From positions 682,001 to 746,000 of the forward strand of contig RSEE01000011.1 of assembly GCA_003971905.1 (NCBI GenBank): DNA of 64,000 bases, in the 5' to 3' direction. Below, one piece after another: positions 60,560 through 64,000 of this stretch (position 1 is its first letter; each line of letters opens with the position of its first letter). The notes under the pieces were generated by a model, which ran no database searches, was not told where the DNA came from, and saw nothing but the letters and a program-made list of their open reading frames with translations. The stretch comes from Moniliella sp. 'wahieum'. Taxonomy: Eukaryota > Basidiomycota > Moniliellomycetes > Moniliellales > Moniliellaceae. The translations under genes and the position numbers were made by a program.

Positions 60560-61809
60560 CTGCTTTGCAGCTGATCCATAGGATCGCGAGTGCTCTCAAG
60601 TCACACTCTAGCAGCTTTAAATCCTAAGAGCCAGAACATGGAAATTTCACAAGTCCGCAGCCGTGCGGTCCTCTCGTTTCCTAACCGGGTTTGGTACTAG
60701 CAAGCAACACAGGCTGGGTGAGCAGGCCGGTTTATAGGCGCAGCGTTTCGTTGTCCACGCCTTAAAAGGCCCTGTCAAGATATGATATGGTGTCAGTATA
60801 TATAGTGGGATGCTCACTTGGCCTCCGCGATCTTGCCTTTCGGTTGGCGTCACATCACCCATGTGCTTACACTTACCGGCCCGAGTGAAACCGGGCGGTA
60901 CAACATATAGAAATCATGTTTCTTCATAGTCGCAGCTGGCTTGAATCATGGGGGGAACCAGCCTGTCAGAATTATAATTACCTCAGGCGTCAGCCTGACG
61001 CCTGTAGGAGTCAAGTACGCCGTGCGCTCAGTATTCCGTCCATCGCCGGGGAAGAAAAACAGGGGGGTTGCGCCATGCCCAGAAGGCAATCGAGATATAA
61101 TTGGCAACCGATAACCGACGATATTCGATAAGCGCTAATTAATAGAGAAGGCGCCCTGAGGCCTGAGGCACTGAGGCGCAAAGGACCCTATTCCGCTAAC
61201 CGCTATAACTCTCCTAGGACTACGCCGAGTGCGTCCAAGTGCTGTGACATGTAAGAGTCCTATTTCGTTTCTGAGCCCCCTTCATGCATCATGGTGCATG
61301 ATGCATGACGTAGCCTCTTGTTCCTGACTTTTAGACGCCCTATTCGCCGGCAGGCTGTGTCGACCGTCGATGCACATCTGCCCTGTGTTTGTAGTCCTCC
61401 CAGCCCCAAGCACGTCCGTCCAGGCACCTGCGCTCGCCCTCCCTCGGCTTCGACATCGGTTCCCAGCAATGCGCCCAGTGCCGGACACTGCACGACTGCG
61501 CTGCTGAGGGCCTCCTGTGCTCGGGTGGTGAGCATCTCGGTGCGTCCCGGCACTGCACGCCGAGACATCCGACTGCGGTAGTGCGCGCAGCCCCAACAGG
61601 CCCCAGCCAACCGGGACTCGGGCACTGTCACACCCTTTGTTGGTTCGCAAGATATGTACATACTGACGTCACACATCCAGCTCGTCTCCGCAGCAGCTAC
61701 TCTTGTGAACCTTCCCGTTTGATGCCCGCATCGTAGTACCACCAGCCCTCCATCGATATATAATCGAACGTGCTTTGCCCCGCGAAGCCTCGCTCACAGC
61801 CACACTCCA
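60560..61809. other. Intergenic region upstream of the aspartic protease
   Basis: No gene is supported. A perfect 10-bp inverted repeat (CAGGCGTCAG, one base, CTGACGCCTG) lies at 60984-61004. AGGCCTGAGG motifs lie near 61155-61175. TATATAATCG near 61757-61766, about 50 bases before the protease ATG, is a good TATA candidate. Confidence 0.4.
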
Positions 61810-63541
61810 ATGCGCCTCGCTTTGTTCGTCATTTTCGCCTATATTGCCACGGGCGCTCTGGTTGGCGCCTTGCCCATGGGCAGGAGCAAACCAGCAAGCC
61901 CCAACCGCTCAAGCGTCTGACCATGCCCTTGTATCGCTCCTCTTCTAACGCTCACGCCAACGGCAAGCGCGGTCATCTAAGGGGCGAGTCTGTCGCCCGC
62001 TTCGAGGCCGAGGTCGCGCGCCTACAGGCCAAGTATCAGAAACGCAATGGTGCTCCTGCTACCGCTCGTGCCAACCAGGGAACTCCTGATCTCCTATCAA
62101 AGCGCCAGCGTACTGCGCTGACCGACACCGGACCCGACATCGCCTACTACGCTCCCGTGAGTTTTGGTACCCCTCCTCAGACTCTGAAAGTCGTGCTCGA
62201 CACGGGAAGTTCCGATTTGTGGATTGTCAGCGACCAATGCGCCAGCGATTCGTGCGCCCCCTACCAAGTTTGTTACGGGCGATTCCACGACGCTGGAGTA
62301 TTCAAACGAGCCTTGGGAGGATTCGTATGGCAAAGGCGACGCCCAGGGGACCCTTGTCTCGGATCGCGTTGAGTTGGCAGGATCGGTTGTCGATTCTCTT
62401 CCTTTGGTGTCGCATCCGACATGACTCAGAGTCCCTTCTTTCCACCCAATTCAGGTCTCATGGGCATGGGTCTTCCTGGATTGGGCACCATGGGCATTAC
62501 TCCGTTCTGGATGGTGCTCGCCGAGTTGCACTCCATCACTCCGGCCTTTTCGTTTCAAATGGCACGCAACCCAACTGTTCAAAACGATACCGATGAGTCG
62601 CCGGGAGGCACTTTCACTTGGGCGAGATTGACGCCAGTCAGTATTCGGGCGATATTAACTGGATCAACACGGTGGAAAATGTTCATTGGGCTATCCCCCT
62701 GGACGCAATCACATTGGGTGAGAGTACTGCTCCTTTGCAGCAGTCGTGGGCGCTCATGGACTCAGGTAGGTTCATCCTCTTCTAACCTTGGGTGTCTGTG
62801 GCGCCGCCAGCTTTTTTCCAAGTACTGACCTTTTGTTTGTGTGTGGCTTTCTGTCAAAAGGAACAAGTTTGATCAGCGTGCCACCCGACGTGGCATTAGC
62901 GGTGTATAACGCTATCCCTGGGGCAGCCACTCTCCAGGGTGATGGTGGTTCATCGACTTCATCAGCCCAGAATTTCGTATTCCCTTGTGAAACCCAGGTG
63001 GAGCTGTCATTCACATTGGGTGGAACGGTATACCCTATCGATCCCGCTGATTTCAGCCACGGTCCGGCCGACGACGAGGGTACAATGTGCGTTGGTGCCA
63101 TTTTGCCGGGCCAGATTTGGGTGATGACGCTCCCAATTTCATTCTGGGAGATACTTTTCTCAAGTCATACTTTACTGCTTTTCAAGTGGGCCCGCAAGGC
63201 CCTCAGTTGGGATTGCTGCGCTTAAAAACGGTACGGCGGCCCAGACCATGCCAGTGAATGCATCGTTCATCTCCAACACCCAGGTTGCCCAGTCCCTTTG
63301 GGATTTCACCACCGATGTCTTCGAAACGACCGAGCCAGTAACAGGCGCAGGGATCGATTGGGCCACCCCCCTCTTCTCAGCCCCTGTTGCATCTGGTACA
63401 GGGGGGGTGGCGACAGCGACTTACATGGGGCCCGACGGTGATGGCCCACTCACGGCTGCAGGTGGTGTCACGGTTACTGAGAGCGCTACGAGCTCTGCTG
63501 CTACCAGCGTTCCACAGCCACCGCCAGTTCTCACCCACTGA
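61810..63541 (+). CDS. Secreted pepsin-type aspartic protease (family A1)
   Basis: An N-terminal signal peptide (MRLALFVIFAYIATGALVGA) is followed by a propeptide region with Lys-Arg sites and then the mature enzyme. The first catalytic motif is visible in VVLDTGSSDLWIVS, after YYAPVSFGTPPQTLKV. FGVASDMTQSPF and GLMGMGLPGLG match the central region. An intron at 62766-62860 splits the second catalytic motif (ALMDSG / TSLISVP), so the DTG/DSG pair is intact. FILGDTFLKSYFTAF is the conserved C-terminal block, with a Ser/Thr/Ala-rich tail ending at 63541. Three or four frame changes, consistent with lone missing bases, interrupt the gene. The tail end is less certain than the core. Confidence 0.85.
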
Positions 63542-64000
63542 GTCGTTGACACGGTCAAGAAATCCAGCCTGGTATTGCGTGTGCCATGAATTGCATGAAT
63601 GGTCTTGCTTACTCACTCGTTCGAGGTCTACTCACCGGGGGACTGCTCTCCTGAAAGTGCTAAGCTACATATGTTAATACACCTTGCTCCAACAAGCTCT
63701 CACAGTTCTATGCCGTTCAATCTATACTCAACTTTTGTGCTTCTCTTCTTTTGTCATTTTATTTGTTATTGACATTTGTTATTGACATATATGACTTTGC
63801 ACCATAAATGGGTTTTGATCCCTTTAAGTGTGGCTATGCAAAGATGATTGCACTATACACAAAGAATACATTAATACATTCCGATAGACTTTGCTATATC
63901 TCTTTATATCGTCCCCATCGTAGTAATTATACATCAACGCGCTGTTTAGCAGGCACAAGGATATAACAGAGCATTGAGATACTTCAACCCCAAACGTTTC
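63542..64000. other. AT-rich right end without a gene
   Basis: This is the 3' flank of the protease gene, AT-rich, with short TTGTTATTGACAT repeats near 63760-63790. No coding region or RNA gene is recognised. Confidence 0.4.

Overview
The window reads as nuclear DNA of a filamentous or yeast-like fungus, most likely a basidiomycete. The reasons are spliceosomal genes with short introns (about 65-190 bp, GTANGT donors, CTAAC/CTGAC branch sites, YAG acceptors), a WOPR-type Gti1/Pac2 regulator, a muniscin, a SAK1-type kinase, fungal calcineurin B, and a Ty1/copia LTR retrotransposon. The species cannot be fixed from sequence alone.

Layout. 1-49 kb is GC-rich and gene-dense. In order it holds a mitochondrial single-strand DNA-binding protein (RIM1, +), a SNG1/DUF3533 membrane protein (+), a C2-RasGAP protein (-), an F-BAR/mu-homology muniscin (-), tRNA-splicing endonuclease subunit SEN54 (+), a Gti1/Pac2 WOPR regulator (-), a 5.1-kb copia element with a target-site duplication (19.74-24.84 kb), tRNA-Ala (-), calcineurin B (+), EF-1alpha (+), SWI/SNF subunit SNF12 (-), an M13-family metallopeptidase (+), a SAK1-like kinase with a long tail (+), a DHDPS-family aldolase (-), a GAR2/NSR1 nucleolin-like protein (-) and UBC13 (-). 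From about 47-48 kb to 61 kb composition turns AT-richer and recognisable genes almost stop: a GMC oxidoreductase relic carrying an internal inversion, unidentified decayed coding stretches, a tRNA-like sequence and short repeats. A secreted pepsin-type aspartic protease lies at 61.8-63.5 kb.

The genes are ordinary, functionally unrelated housekeeping and signalling genes; I see no operon-like or biosynthetic cluster. A dominant technical theme is that many highly conserved genes (EF-1alpha, UBC13, the aldolase, NSR1, RasGAP, SEN54, even tRNA-Ala) are interrupted by lone missing bases, often in homopolymers, while codon bias and protein conservation are otherwise perfect. UBC13 is exactly two bases short of a 149-residue protein. 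This looks like residual sequencing indels rather than wholesale pseudogenisation, so gene spans below are given as footprints. The GMC relic and the M13 peptidase show changes that single-base errors do not explain. I did not find a convincing previously undescribed system.
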